From positions 144,361 to 208,360 of the forward strand of contig JAFSWZ010000010.1 of assembly GCA_017450125.1 (NCBI GenBank): 64,000 nt of DNA, read 5' to 3'. Source of the stretch: Synergistaceae bacterium. Its GTDB lineage: Bacteria; Synergistota; Synergistia; Synergistales; Aminobacteriaceae. A program made the translations under genes and the position numbers. Under the pieces are notes generated by a model. The model had not been told where the DNA came from, made no database searches, and worked only from the letters and a program-made list of their open reading frames with translations. Positions 54,450 to 61,975 of this stretch are shown piece after piece. The stretch's first letter is position 1; the number at the start of each line of letters is the position of its first letter.

Positions 54450-55541
54450 GCCGTTCTTAATTACCCACGCAATATTGAGAGACGCATCAAGCGCAACAAG
54501 ATTTGCCCTGCCTCCCGCGTGAATGCTCCCGTCAAGCCCTATCGCCCGCGCGGAGTTCACCGCAGAACACCTCACCGCAACTTCAAGCGGAACGTTCATC
54601 TCGCGTACTGCCGTCCTCATGCAGTCCATGAGGTTCGTAACGCTCCCTGCAATCGTCTTCCCATCCTCGAGGGTTGCTCTGTTTCCGTGCTTGATGACGG
54701 GGAGGCCTCCGAGCTCGTAATCACCGTCGGGCATACCCGTAGCTTCCATTGAGTCGCTGATGAATATCACCCTGTCCGCGCCGAACATCCGCAGAGTGTT
54801 CCTCACAACAGCAGGGTGAACGTGAACTCCGTCGCAGATAAGCTCAACCGTAACATTCTCGTTTTCGGCCGCCGCGATGACCGGCCCGGGTGCTCTGTGG
54901 CTGATGGGGTTCATTGCGTTGTAGAGGTGCGTAACGTGCCTTGCACCCCGTGCGAACGCTTCACGTGCTGTGTCGTAATCACATGCAGTGTGAGCGACCG
55001 ACACCCTCACCATCCTGCTGGCTTCCTCAATGAACGTCATAGCCCCGTCGACTTCCGGCGCGACGACCGCAATCCGTATCAGCCCGCCGGACTCTTCCTG
55101 AAGCCTCCTGAGCATCTCTGCGCTTGGCCGGGCAATATACGCCGGGTTCTGCGCACCGATTTTTGCCGGAGAGATGAACGGCCCTTCAAGGTTAATCCCC
55201 GCGAACTCCCCGAAGGACTTTGCGGCTCTCATGATACGTGAAAGCTCGTGCTCGGGGAGTGTCATTGTCGCAGGACAGAGCGTCGTGATGCCGTTGTGCG
55301 CCTCGTAGTCGGTGATTGCCTTGAAGGCTTCAGGCGTTCCTTCGCAGAAGTCATGCCCCGCGCACCCGTGAAAGTGTATATCCGTCAGGCCGGGAATGAT
55401 ATAGAGATTTTCAGCATCAATTGTCTCTGCCTCAGGAGGTTCTGTGTCGGCTATTATTCCGTCTTTGACGTAGAGGCTTCCCGCGCGAAACCTGCAGTTC
55501 TCACAGAAGATACTCCCGTCCTTAATCACAAAGCTCTGCAT
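54429..55541 (-). CDS. nagA: N-acetylglucosamine-6-phosphate deacetylase
   Basis: About 370 residues from the ATG at 55541, overlapping nagB by 16 bases. Amidohydrolase fold with IPGLTDIHFHGCAGHDF metal ligands, NLEGPFISPAKIGAQNPAY, VSVAHTACDYDTA and FISDSMEATG. It removes acetate from GlcNAc-6-P made by the PTS permease upstream. Confidence 0.93.
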   Translation of the reverse strand: MQSFVIKDGSIFCENCRFRAGSLYVKDGIIADTEPPEAETIDAENLYIIPGLTDIHFHGCAGHDFCEGTPEAFKAITDYEAHNGITTLCPATMTLPEHELSRIMRAAKSFGEFAGINLEGPFISPAKIGAQNPAYIARPSAEMLRRLQEESGGLIRIAVVAPEVDGAMTFIEEASRMVRVSVAHTACDYDTAREAFARGARHVTHLYNAMNPISHRAPGPVIAAAENENVTVELICDGVHVHPAVVRNTLRMFGADRVIFISDSMEATGMPDGDYELGGLPVIKHGNRATLEDGKTIAGSVTNLMDCMRTAVREMNVPLEVAVRCSAVNSARAIGLDGSIHAGGRANLVALDASLNIAWVIKNGKIITPS

Positions 55542-56260
55542 TCCGAGAACGCTCCTTCGTCGCACACAAGAATCACGTCATTATGAAGCTGCAGTATGCT
55601 TCCCGGCACGTACGGCGTAACTTCCCCGAAAAATACCTGTCTTACAGCTTCCGCCTTCTCTTCTCCCGACGCAATCACGAGAATTTTCCGTGCCCGCAGT
55701 ATCGAGCGTATACCCATCGTGTAGGCATGGCTGGGTACGTCCTTTCCGGCCTCGAAGAATCTTCTGTTCGCCGCAACAGTGCTCCCTGAAAGTTCAACGC
55801 AGTGCACGTCCTTCACGAAGTATTCGCACGGCTCGTTGAAGCCTATGTGCCCGTTCCTTCCTAACCCCAACAGCTGCAAGTCCTGCCGTCCTATCCGCTC
55901 TAACAGTTCGTTGTACTTCCTGCAGGCTTCCGCGCTGTCGGTTATCTTTCCGTTGGGAAGGTGCGTGTTCTCCGGCCTTATGTTCACAAGGCTGAAGAGG
56001 TTATCCCTCATGTATGACGCGTAGCTTTCCGGGTCATCAGCACCCAGCCCCTTGTACTCGTCGAGGTTCACCGTAACAACCTCCGAGAAGTCGAGGTCTC
56101 CCTTCCTGTACCATTCCGCAAGCTGACGGTAAAGCCCGGCTGGTGTCGAGCCTGTAGCAAGGCCGAGAACGCAGTCGGGCTTCAGGATGATCTGTGCAGA
56201 AATTATGTTTGCTGCCTTCCTGCTCATCTCATCGTAGTTCTTCGTTACGTAAATCTTCAT
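55526..56260 (-). CDS. nagB: Glucosamine-6-phosphate deaminase
   Basis: 244 residues. GLATGSTPAGLYRQLAEWY, VTVNLDEYKGL with the catalytic Asp, and LGLGRNGHIGFNEP are all present. It converts GlcN-6-P to fructose-6-P and ammonia. The start overlaps the nagE stop by 4 bases, so nagE-nagB-nagA is one operon. Confidence 0.95.
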   Translation of the reverse strand: MKIYVTKNYDEMSRKAANIISAQIILKPDCVLGLATGSTPAGLYRQLAEWYRKGDLDFSEVVTVNLDEYKGLGADDPESYASYMRDNLFSLVNIRPENTHLPNGKITDSAEACRKYNELLERIGRQDLQLLGLGRNGHIGFNEPCEYFVKDVHCVELSGSTVAANRRFFEAGKDVPSHAYTMGIRSILRARKILVIASGEEKAEAVRQVFFGEVTPYVPGSILQLHNDVILVCDEGAFSECRAL

Positions 56261-57708
56261 TTGCTGGCATCGATTAACTTCTTCAGCTCGTCATACACAA
56301 ACTGTACTTTTGTGCCAACAACTACCTGCACGTTGTGTTCTGAAGGCCTGAACACTCCGGGTACACCGGCATTCTTCATCTTTGCTTCGTCGACGAGAAG
56401 ATAATCTTCAACCTCTGTCCTGAGCCTCGTTGCGCAGTAGGTTACTTCCCTGATGTTCGCCGGGCCTCCGAGACCTTCGAGGATTACGCGCGCCATGTCC
56501 GTAAAGTTGTTGTTCTTGAGCGTAATCAGTCCTGCCTGCAGGCTCTCATCTTCCCTGCCGGGTGTCTTGAGGTCGAAGGTCTTTATCGCCCAGCTGAACA
56601 CGACATAGTACACAACCGCGAACACGAGGCCTATCGGGATAATCATCCACGGATTTACGGCCATCGGAGCATTGAAGCTGAGTATCCAGTCAACCATTCC
56701 TGCGCTGAAGTTGAAGCCGCACCGTACAGGGAGATACGCGCACACGACGGCGGAAATTCCCGTGAGCAGTGCGTGAAGAAGGTACAGTCCCGGCGCGAGG
56801 AACATGAACGAGAACTCTATAGGCTCAGTGATGCCCGTAAAGAACGAGGCGATTGCTCCGGCCAAAAGAAGGCTTGCGGCACTCTTCTTGCGCTTGTCGC
56901 TGGCGGCTCTATACATCGCGAACGCTCCTGCAACGAGACCGAACATCATCACCGGGAAGAAGCCGGTCATGTACATTCCGGTTACTCCCTTGACCGCACC
57001 TTCTCCGCCCGACCAGAACAGCCCGAGATCGTTGATGCCAGCCGTGTCAAACCAGAAGACGGCATTAAGCGCGTGGTGAAGCCCGAGAGGAATCAACGCT
57101 CTGTTGAGCATGGCATAGAGACCTGCGCCTATAGGTCCGAGCCCGACGATGGAGATTCCGAAGCCGACAAGAGCACTGTAGACCACCGGCCACACAAAGT
57201 ACAGCACGACCGCCGCGAGTGCCGAGAGTATCGCCGTAACTATTGCGACGCATCGCCTTCCCGCGAAGAACGCCAGCCAGTCGGGGGGCATGTAGTCTTT
57301 GCACCTGTTGTAGCAGCTTGCTCCGATGAGTCCGGCCAAGATTCCGATAAACGCATTCTGTATCTTGCCGAACGCCGCAGGAACCTGCGACACGTCAACC
57401 TGCGAGTACATTGCCACAGCACCGGGCGACAGCAGAGTCGTAATCATCAGCCACGACACGAGACCTGCAAGTGCGGGAGTGCCGTCTGTGTCATCAGCCA
57501 TTCCGATAGCAACGCCGATGGCGAACAGAAGCGGAATCTGGTCGATGATTGCGCTGGCGGCCTTGATGCAGAACGCGGAATAGATGCTGTTCGCGCCCCA
57601 GCCTGTGGGGTCAATCCAGTAGCCTATTCCGTAGAGGATTCCCGCTGCGGGAAGACAAGCCACAGGGAGCATGAGAGATCTGCCGATTTTCTGGAGATAC
57701 TTCATCAT
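56257..57708 (-). CDS. nagE: PTS N-acetylglucosamine EIICB permease
   Basis: About 483 residues from the ATG pair at 57708/57705 (GGAAG upstream). IIC domain first (LMLPVACLPAAGILYGIGYW, LGLHHALNAVFWFDTAG, FFTGITEPIEFSFMFLAPGL), then a IIB domain with the phospho-Cys in VTYCATRLRTEV. No IIA domain is present, unlike E. coli NagE (IICBA), so a IIA must come from elsewhere. Confidence 0.9.
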   Translation of the reverse strand: MMKYLQKIGRSLMLPVACLPAAGILYGIGYWIDPTGWGANSIYSAFCIKAASAIIDQIPLLFAIGVAIGMADDTDGTPALAGLVSWLMITTLLSPGAVAMYSQVDVSQVPAAFGKIQNAFIGILAGLIGASCYNRCKDYMPPDWLAFFAGRRCVAIVTAILSALAAVVLYFVWPVVYSALVGFGISIVGLGPIGAGLYAMLNRALIPLGLHHALNAVFWFDTAGINDLGLFWSGGEGAVKGVTGMYMTGFFPVMMFGLVAGAFAMYRAASDKRKKSAASLLLAGAIASFFTGITEPIEFSFMFLAPGLYLLHALLTGISAVVCAYLPVRCGFNFSAGMVDWILSFNAPMAVNPWMIIPIGLVFAVVYYVVFSWAIKTFDLKTPGREDESLQAGLITLKNNNFTDMARVILEGLGGPANIREVTYCATRLRTEVEDYLLVDEAKMKNAGVPGVFRPSEHNVQVVVGTKVQFVYDELKKLIDASK

Positions 57709-57753
57709 GATGAATAAACTTCCTTCCTGATAAGTTATGTTATGGATGTGGCA

Positions 57754-57780
57754 ATTATATAACACTTTGTAGAGTATAAT
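57754..57780. promoter_or_regulatory. Divergent -10 elements, nagE and HD-GYP genes
   Basis: Minus-strand TATAAT at 57759-57754 faces nagE. Plus-strand TATAAT at 57775-57780 faces the regulator. The two are only 15 bases apart, so transcription is likely mutually exclusive or co-regulated. Confidence 0.5.
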
Positions 57781-57824
57781 GAACTGTCCACCGAAACACT
57801 GCCGCGGGAAATGAGGATGACGGT

Positions 57825-58814
57825 ATGTCTGATATTAAGTACTGGATCGTTGTTGTCGATGACGATGTTGCAAACCTGATGATGGCCGGAAATGTCATGA
57901 GCAAGAACGGAATGCGCGTAACTGCTCTGAAGTCCGGGAAAGCCCTGCTCGAATACATAGAGACTAAAGAAGTGCCGGATCTTTGCCTGCTCGACATCAA
58001 GATGCCGGACATGAACGGCTTTGAGACGTTGAAGGCACTGCGGGACACCGAGAAAGGCAAAGACCTTCCCGTTATTTTCCTGACCGCCGACGAATCACAA
58101 ATGGCCGAAACTACAGGGCTTTCACTCGGAGCTATGGACTTCATCAAGAAACCCTTTGTGCCGGAAGTTCTTGTACTGCGGGCACGACACATTATAGACT
58201 TGGTACGGCTTCAGAGGAATCTTGCGCATGAGGTTGAACTCAAGACGGAAGAGAACCACAAGCTCTTCCTTCACGTCGTCTCTGTACTGGCGGCGGCAAT
58301 TGACGCAAAGGATATTTCCGCAGGACATTCCGAACGCGTCGCGAAATGTGCGAGGGAAATAGCGAAACGTTACGGCTGCAGCGAGCGCAAACAGAATGAT
58401 ATATACATGATGGGACTCCTTCATGATGTCGGGAAAATCGGTGTGCCTGACTCAATACTCAAGAAGCCGGGCGACATGACCGATGATGAAACCGCAAAAT
58501 TCCGTGAACATCCTGTAATCGGTGCTCATATTCTCTCGAGCATAAACGAGATGCCATCGCTGTCGCTGGGTGCAAAGTACCATCACGAGAGATACGACGG
58601 GAGCGGCTATCCCGGCGGGCTGTCGGGCGACAAGATTCCCGAACAAGCACGGATTATAGCTGTTGCTGACAGTTACGACGCAATGACCTGCAGAAAACAT
58701 CTTCCGCCGGACGCAGTCAGAGAAGCCATCGAGAAAGGCAGAGGCACGCAGTTTGACCCTGTCTTTGCGGAAATAATGCTGGACATCATCGACGAAGGTA
58801 TAACGTTTGCGTGA
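57825..58814 (+). CDS. Response regulator with HD-GYP phosphodiesterase domain
   Basis: 329 residues. REC domain 1-125 (VVVDDDVANLMMAG; phospho-Asp in LCLLDIKMPDMNGFE; Lys in DFIKKPFVPEVL). HD-GYP domain 145-325 with GLLHDVGKIGVPDSIL, HPVIGAHIL and YHHERYDGSGYPGGL. Such proteins hydrolyse c-di-GMP and can reduce biofilm or favour motility. It is transcribed with the hybrid kinase that follows (8-base overlap), its probable phosphodonor. Confidence 0.93.
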   Translation: MSDIKYWIVVVDDDVANLMMAGNVMSKNGMRVTALKSGKALLEYIETKEVPDLCLLDIKMPDMNGFETLKALRDTEKGKDLPVIFLTADESQMAETTGLSLGAMDFIKKPFVPEVLVLRARHIIDLVRLQRNLAHEVELKTEENHKLFLHVVSVLAAAIDAKDISAGHSERVAKCAREIAKRYGCSERKQNDIYMMGLLHDVGKIGVPDSILKKPGDMTDDETAKFREHPVIGAHILSSINEMPSLSLGAKYHHERYDGSGYPGGLSGDKIPEQARIIAVADSYDAMTCRKHLPPDAVREAIEKGRGTQFDPVFAEIMLDIIDEGITFA

Positions 58815-61101
58815 GCCTGAGATAATCAAGCGCGTCCGGGCAGTATGGCGGCTTCTCGGGGTATCAATCTATGATGATGAAGAACGCTGCAAACGAAACC
58901 TGAAGACCCTCGCATGTATTGCGGCAATTCTTGAAGTACCGTCGCTGTCCGGCGTGATATTTTACTCCTTCACTCCTATGTGGGAGTTCGCGCTCAGCTG
59001 CTCGGTCTATGCTGTTTTCCACGCAGTAATCTTTTACTTGGCCGCCGTCAGGAAGAACCGCAGGCTGGTTGCGAGCATAGGCACGATTCTTTCACTCATA
59101 GTCTGCACCAACATAGCACTGTTCGCGAGGAACGGCTTTGCGGCACACTGGACGCTTCTTTTCCCGCTCGTTGTCTGCTATCTCTGCGGAGTACGTCTGG
59201 GAATCTTAAGCTCCAGCTACATGACGCTCCTCTACATGATAATTTACTGGACTCCGCTGAGGGTTCTAATGGAAGATGTTTATCCGCCTGTATTCCTGAA
59301 CCGTTTTCCCTTCCTCTATCTGGTTGTCTCGCTGAATACGGCATATATCATGATTGAGTATCATGTAAACATCCTGAGCCAGCAGCAGTACGAGAAGAGG
59401 CTTGAAGCCGCCAGAGACGAAGCGCGGGCCGCCAACCACGCAAAGAGCGAGTTTCTTGCGAGCATGTCCCACGAGATTCGGACTCCGTTGAACGCCGTAC
59501 TGGGAATGAACACGATAATTCTGCGCGACTGCCAGCAGGCCAGGAAACTCCTCAGCGGAAACTGGGAAGCTCTGAAGATTCTGGAGAGCATAACGTCCAG
59601 TGCCGGAGACATTGAGAACGCCGGGAACAATCTTCTTTCGCTCATCAACCAGATTCTTGATTTCTCGAAAGTTGAAGCCGGAAAAATCGAGCTCGTAGAG
59701 ACCAGATACAAATTAAGCTCTGTCCTGAATGACGTAAGCAGTATGGCAGCCATCAGGGCAAAAGCAAAAGATGTTGATTTCCGCGTTGATATTGATGAGA
59801 ACATCCCTGATGTTTATTTCGGCGATGAAATGCGAATGAGGCTCATAATACTTAACCTCCTGACCAACGCCGTAAAGTACACCGACAGCGGAAGTGTAGA
59901 TTTCTCGGTCAGCAGTGCGGATTCCGCGAACATCCAGCCCGGCAGTATTATCCACCTGAAGATTGTAGTGAAGGATACCGGCGTAGGCATCAGGAAGGAA
60001 GACCTCGATAAGATCTTCAGACGTTTCGAGCGTGTAAATCTCGAACACAACAGCACGATAGAGGGTACAGGTCTCGGCCTTGCTATAGTTCAGCTTCTTT
60101 GCAGCAAAATGGGAGGCGACATCAAGCTGGAGAGCGAATACGGGAAAGGTTCTGTGTTCACGCTGACGATTCCGCAGAAAGTTATCTCGTGCGAGCCTGT
60201 CGGGAATTTCCGCGAAAAGTTCGAGCAGAGCATCATCAACAGGGGGCATTACCACGAACTGTTCAAAGCTCCCGCCGCACGAATCCTGATAGTTGACGAT
60301 ACACATTTCAATCTTGTTGTGGCTATGGGGCTGCTGAAGAAGACGGAAATCAAGATTGATACTGCCTCGAACGGTGCGGACGCTGTTGCGCTGGCGGGAG
60401 AACGTTCCTACGACTTGATTCTGATGGATCAGCGTATGCCTGGAATCGACGGGACTGAAGCACTCCACCAGATACGGGAGTTCGACCAGAATACGCCTGT
60501 AATCTGCCTGACTGCCGACGCGATTCTCGGGGCACGGGCGCGGTATTTGTCGCACGGCTTCACGGACTACCTGACGAAGCCCATCGACAGCATTGCGCTC
60601 GAGAAAATGCTCTTGAAGTACCTGCCTAAAGAGAAAATCATTAAGGTTACGGGAGCAGACGAAGGAATCACGGAGGACGAAGCGGATGATTTTGCCGGGC
60701 TTGCGGAAGCCGGAATTAACGTTACGGCGGGGCTAAGGTATTCCCAGAACGATAAGACGCTCTACCGTGCTCTTCTGGGTGAGTATGCTGCGAGCTATGA
60801 TGAGCGTGTTGATTCCGTAAAGAGATTCAGTGCGTCCAAAAACTTTGAACGCTACGGCATAGTTGTTCATGCTCTCAAGAGTTCATCAAGGATGATAGGG
60901 GCGGCGGAACTTTCCGAACTCTGTGCACAGCTTGAGAAGGCTTCTGACGGCAGCGATATTGAGACGATAGAGAAGATGACTCCGGCTATGCTGGAATTGT
61001 ACGGTAAGACTGTCAGCGCGATACGTTCTTCTGATGCTGCGGGCACTGAAACCCTGCATGAATCTGACGATGAAATACTGGAATTTTTCCCTGAAACATA
61101 A
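58807..61101 (+). CDS. Hybrid sensor histidine kinase (HisKA-HATPase-REC-Hpt)
   Basis: 764 residues from a TTG start. Five or six membrane helices fill residues 25-195 (a membrane-embedded sensor with no large periplasmic domain), followed by a coiled coil. HisKA has EFLASMSHEIRTPLNAVLG. The GHKL ATPase has ILNLLTNAVKYTDSG and GTGLGLAIVQLLCSKMGGD. REC has DLILMDQRMPGIDGTEAL, and Hpt ends the chain with the phospho-His in VVHALKSSSRMIGAAEL. A complete phosphorelay in one chain; the HD-GYP regulator just upstream is the likely output. Confidence 0.93.
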   Translation: MREPEIIKRVRAVWRLLGVSIYDDEERCKRNLKTLACIAAILEVPSLSGVIFYSFTPMWEFALSCSVYAVFHAVIFYLAAVRKNRRLVASIGTILSLIVCTNIALFARNGFAAHWTLLFPLVVCYLCGVRLGILSSSYMTLLYMIIYWTPLRVLMEDVYPPVFLNRFPFLYLVVSLNTAYIMIEYHVNILSQQQYEKRLEAARDEARAANHAKSEFLASMSHEIRTPLNAVLGMNTIILRDCQQARKLLSGNWEALKILESITSSAGDIENAGNNLLSLINQILDFSKVEAGKIELVETRYKLSSVLNDVSSMAAIRAKAKDVDFRVDIDENIPDVYFGDEMRMRLIILNLLTNAVKYTDSGSVDFSVSSADSANIQPGSIIHLKIVVKDTGVGIRKEDLDKIFRRFERVNLEHNSTIEGTGLGLAIVQLLCSKMGGDIKLESEYGKGSVFTLTIPQKVISCEPVGNFREKFEQSIINRGHYHELFKAPAARILIVDDTHFNLVVAMGLLKKTEIKIDTASNGADAVALAGERSYDLILMDQRMPGIDGTEALHQIREFDQNTPVICLTADAILGARARYLSHGFTDYLTKPIDSIALEKMLLKYLPKEKIIKVTGADEGITEDEADDFAGLAEAGINVTAGLRYSQNDKTLYRALLGEYAASYDERVDSVKRFSASKNFERYGIVVHALKSSSRMIGAAELSELCAQLEKASDGSDIETIEKMTPAMLELYGKTVSAIRSSDAAGTETLHESDDEILEFFPET

Positions 61102-61124
61102 ATAGCTGTTACCGGCAAGATTAG

Positions 61125-61135
61125 TGGTGTATAAT
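61125..61135 (+). promoter_or_regulatory. Promoter of antisense RNA copy 1
   Basis: The block GGTGTATAAT, with TATAAT at 61130-61135. The same ten bases precede the second copy at 61456-61465. Confidence 0.55.
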
Positions 61136-61141
61136 TAATTC

Positions 61142-61303
61142 CGTCCCGGGAAGCTGAGGACGGAGCAAAACGGGCTCGCTGAAGTTGGGGCGGAATCCCA
61201 GCCTCAGACATTAAGCCCTTCGGATAGGATTAACGTTTGAACTCACGGATTAAATCCGTTATCGCTCGTACAAGGTCGGTGATGGCCTCTACGAGCTTTA
61301 TTA
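61142..61303 (+). ncRNA. Candidate small RNA, copy 1 (antisense to peptide gene)
   Basis: A plus-strand transcript from the 61130 promoter would begin with a CCGTCC/GGACGG hairpin. It would end at an intrinsic terminator, GCTCGTA (61264-61270) pairing with TACGAGC (61290-61296) and followed by TTTATTATT. It overlaps the whole 27-residue minus-strand peptide gene except its first bases and its Shine-Dalgarno. Its sequence is clearly related to the RNA at 61472-61620. Confidence 0.5.
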
Positions 61304-61313
61304 TTGTCCTCAC
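61230..61313 (-). CDS. Amphipathic 27-residue peptide, possible type I toxin
   Basis: GTG at 61313 follows AAAGGAGG by seven bases, a near-ideal Shine-Dalgarno. The peptide begins (M)RTIIKLVEAITDL and contains the seven-residue unit AITDL(V/I)R twice in tandem, ending in a basic EFKR tail. Hydrophobic residues fall on one helical face, as in membrane-active peptides. A diverged second copy with 16 of 23 aligned residues identical lies at 61544-61625. An antisense RNA with its own promoter and terminator covers both copies. No family was recognised. Confidence 0.55.
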   Translation of the reverse strand: MRTIIKLVEAITDLVRAITDLIREFKR

Positions 61314-61455
61314 GTTCCCACCTCCTTTCACCTGATATAGGCTACTCGGGGTGTCCCCTTGCAAGCCTCGCCCCGCAAACTGCACACAGGGCGGCTTCCC
61401 GCAAAGTATTCTATCACAAGTCTTTAATCCGGCGGATAATTCTGATAAAGCCGAT

Positions 61456-61465
61456 GGTGTATAAT
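61456..61465 (+). promoter_or_regulatory. Promoter of antisense RNA copy 2
   Basis: GATGGTGTATAAT ends here, with TATAAT at 61460-61465, matching the ten-base block before copy 1. Confidence 0.55.
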
Positions 61466-61471
61466 GCTGGA

Positions 61472-61620
61472 ACAGGTGAAACAGGACTACCTGAAGCGGG
61501 GGGTTGGTTTCCCCACATCAGGAATCATCCCAACGATGAGGGATTACGCTTTGAAAATACGGATTAGATCCGTAAGGGCTCGGGTAAGGTCGCTAATGGT
61601 CTTAACGAGCTTTATTTTTT
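61472..61620 (+). ncRNA. Candidate small RNA, copy 2
   Basis: Second member of the pair. It runs from the 61460 promoter to a terminator formed by GCTCG and CGAGC (with TAAG/CTTA extending the stem), followed by TTTATTTTTT ending at 61620. It holds the conserved ACGGATTAGATCCGT palindrome, which is also present in copy 1. Confidence 0.5.
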
Positions 61621-61625
61621 ACCAT
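61544..61625 (-). pseudogene. Frameshifted second copy of the amphipathic peptide
   Basis: An ATG at 61625 has GAGGGG upstream, but after two codons the frame runs through A6 and stops early. Removing one A would join the ATG to a frame encoding IKLVKTISDLTRALTDLIR and then IFKA, homologous to the peptide at 61230. It is either decayed or switched off by slippage in the A tract. Confidence 0.5.
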
Positions 61626-61642
61626 CACATATCCCCTCATGC

Positions 61643-61670
61643 TAAAGTTACAGAATCCCCTCACCGAAAA
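61643..61670 (+). promoter_or_regulatory. Sigma-28-type flagellin promoter
   Basis: TAAAGTTA (61643-61650), 12 bases, then ACCGAAAA (61663-61670). The FliA consensus is TAAAGTTT, 11 bases, GCCGATAA. This predicts a leader of about 300 bases before the flagellin ATG. Confidence 0.6.
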
Positions 61671-61688
61671 TGTCAATGTAACGAGATA

Positions 61689-61943
61689 CAGGCCATCCAT
61701 TCACAAAGGCCTGAACACGGAAACCTTTTCGCGATAAGGATAGAAGGTTTACTAACAGCACCAAAGCGCACAGCCGAACACCGCACAAACTCCACGTCCC
61801 GGGCTTCACTGAACGGGCGCGAGCGTTCAGACCGTGAAGGCATAACCGGCACGGAGCATAAAGCGGCCAAAGGCACAGTTACCCTCAGAACCCGTGAGGG
61901 CAGGACATTACCTAACGCCTCCCACACAAGGACGGCGGGAGGC
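61689..61943 (+). other. Hairpin-rich 5' leader of flagellin
   Basis: Four stems are visible: CAGGCC/GGCCTG (61689-61713), CTGAACG/CGTTCAG (61809-61830), CCCTCA/TGAGGG (61882-61900) and GCCTCCC/GGGAGGC (61917-61943, just upstream of the AAGGAGG). Frames across it are not convincing as protein. It probably regulates flagellin translation or mRNA stability. Confidence 0.5.
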
Positions 61944-61975
61944 ACGACAGAAAACTACAAGGAGGTTTATCTATC

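Noticed and set aside
61600..61626. Programmed -1 frameshift at A-AAA-AAT in the second peptide copy
   Set aside because: A -1 slip leads straight to a TAA. Only a +1 shift or loss of one A restores the homologous frame, so a canonical -1 site does not explain it.
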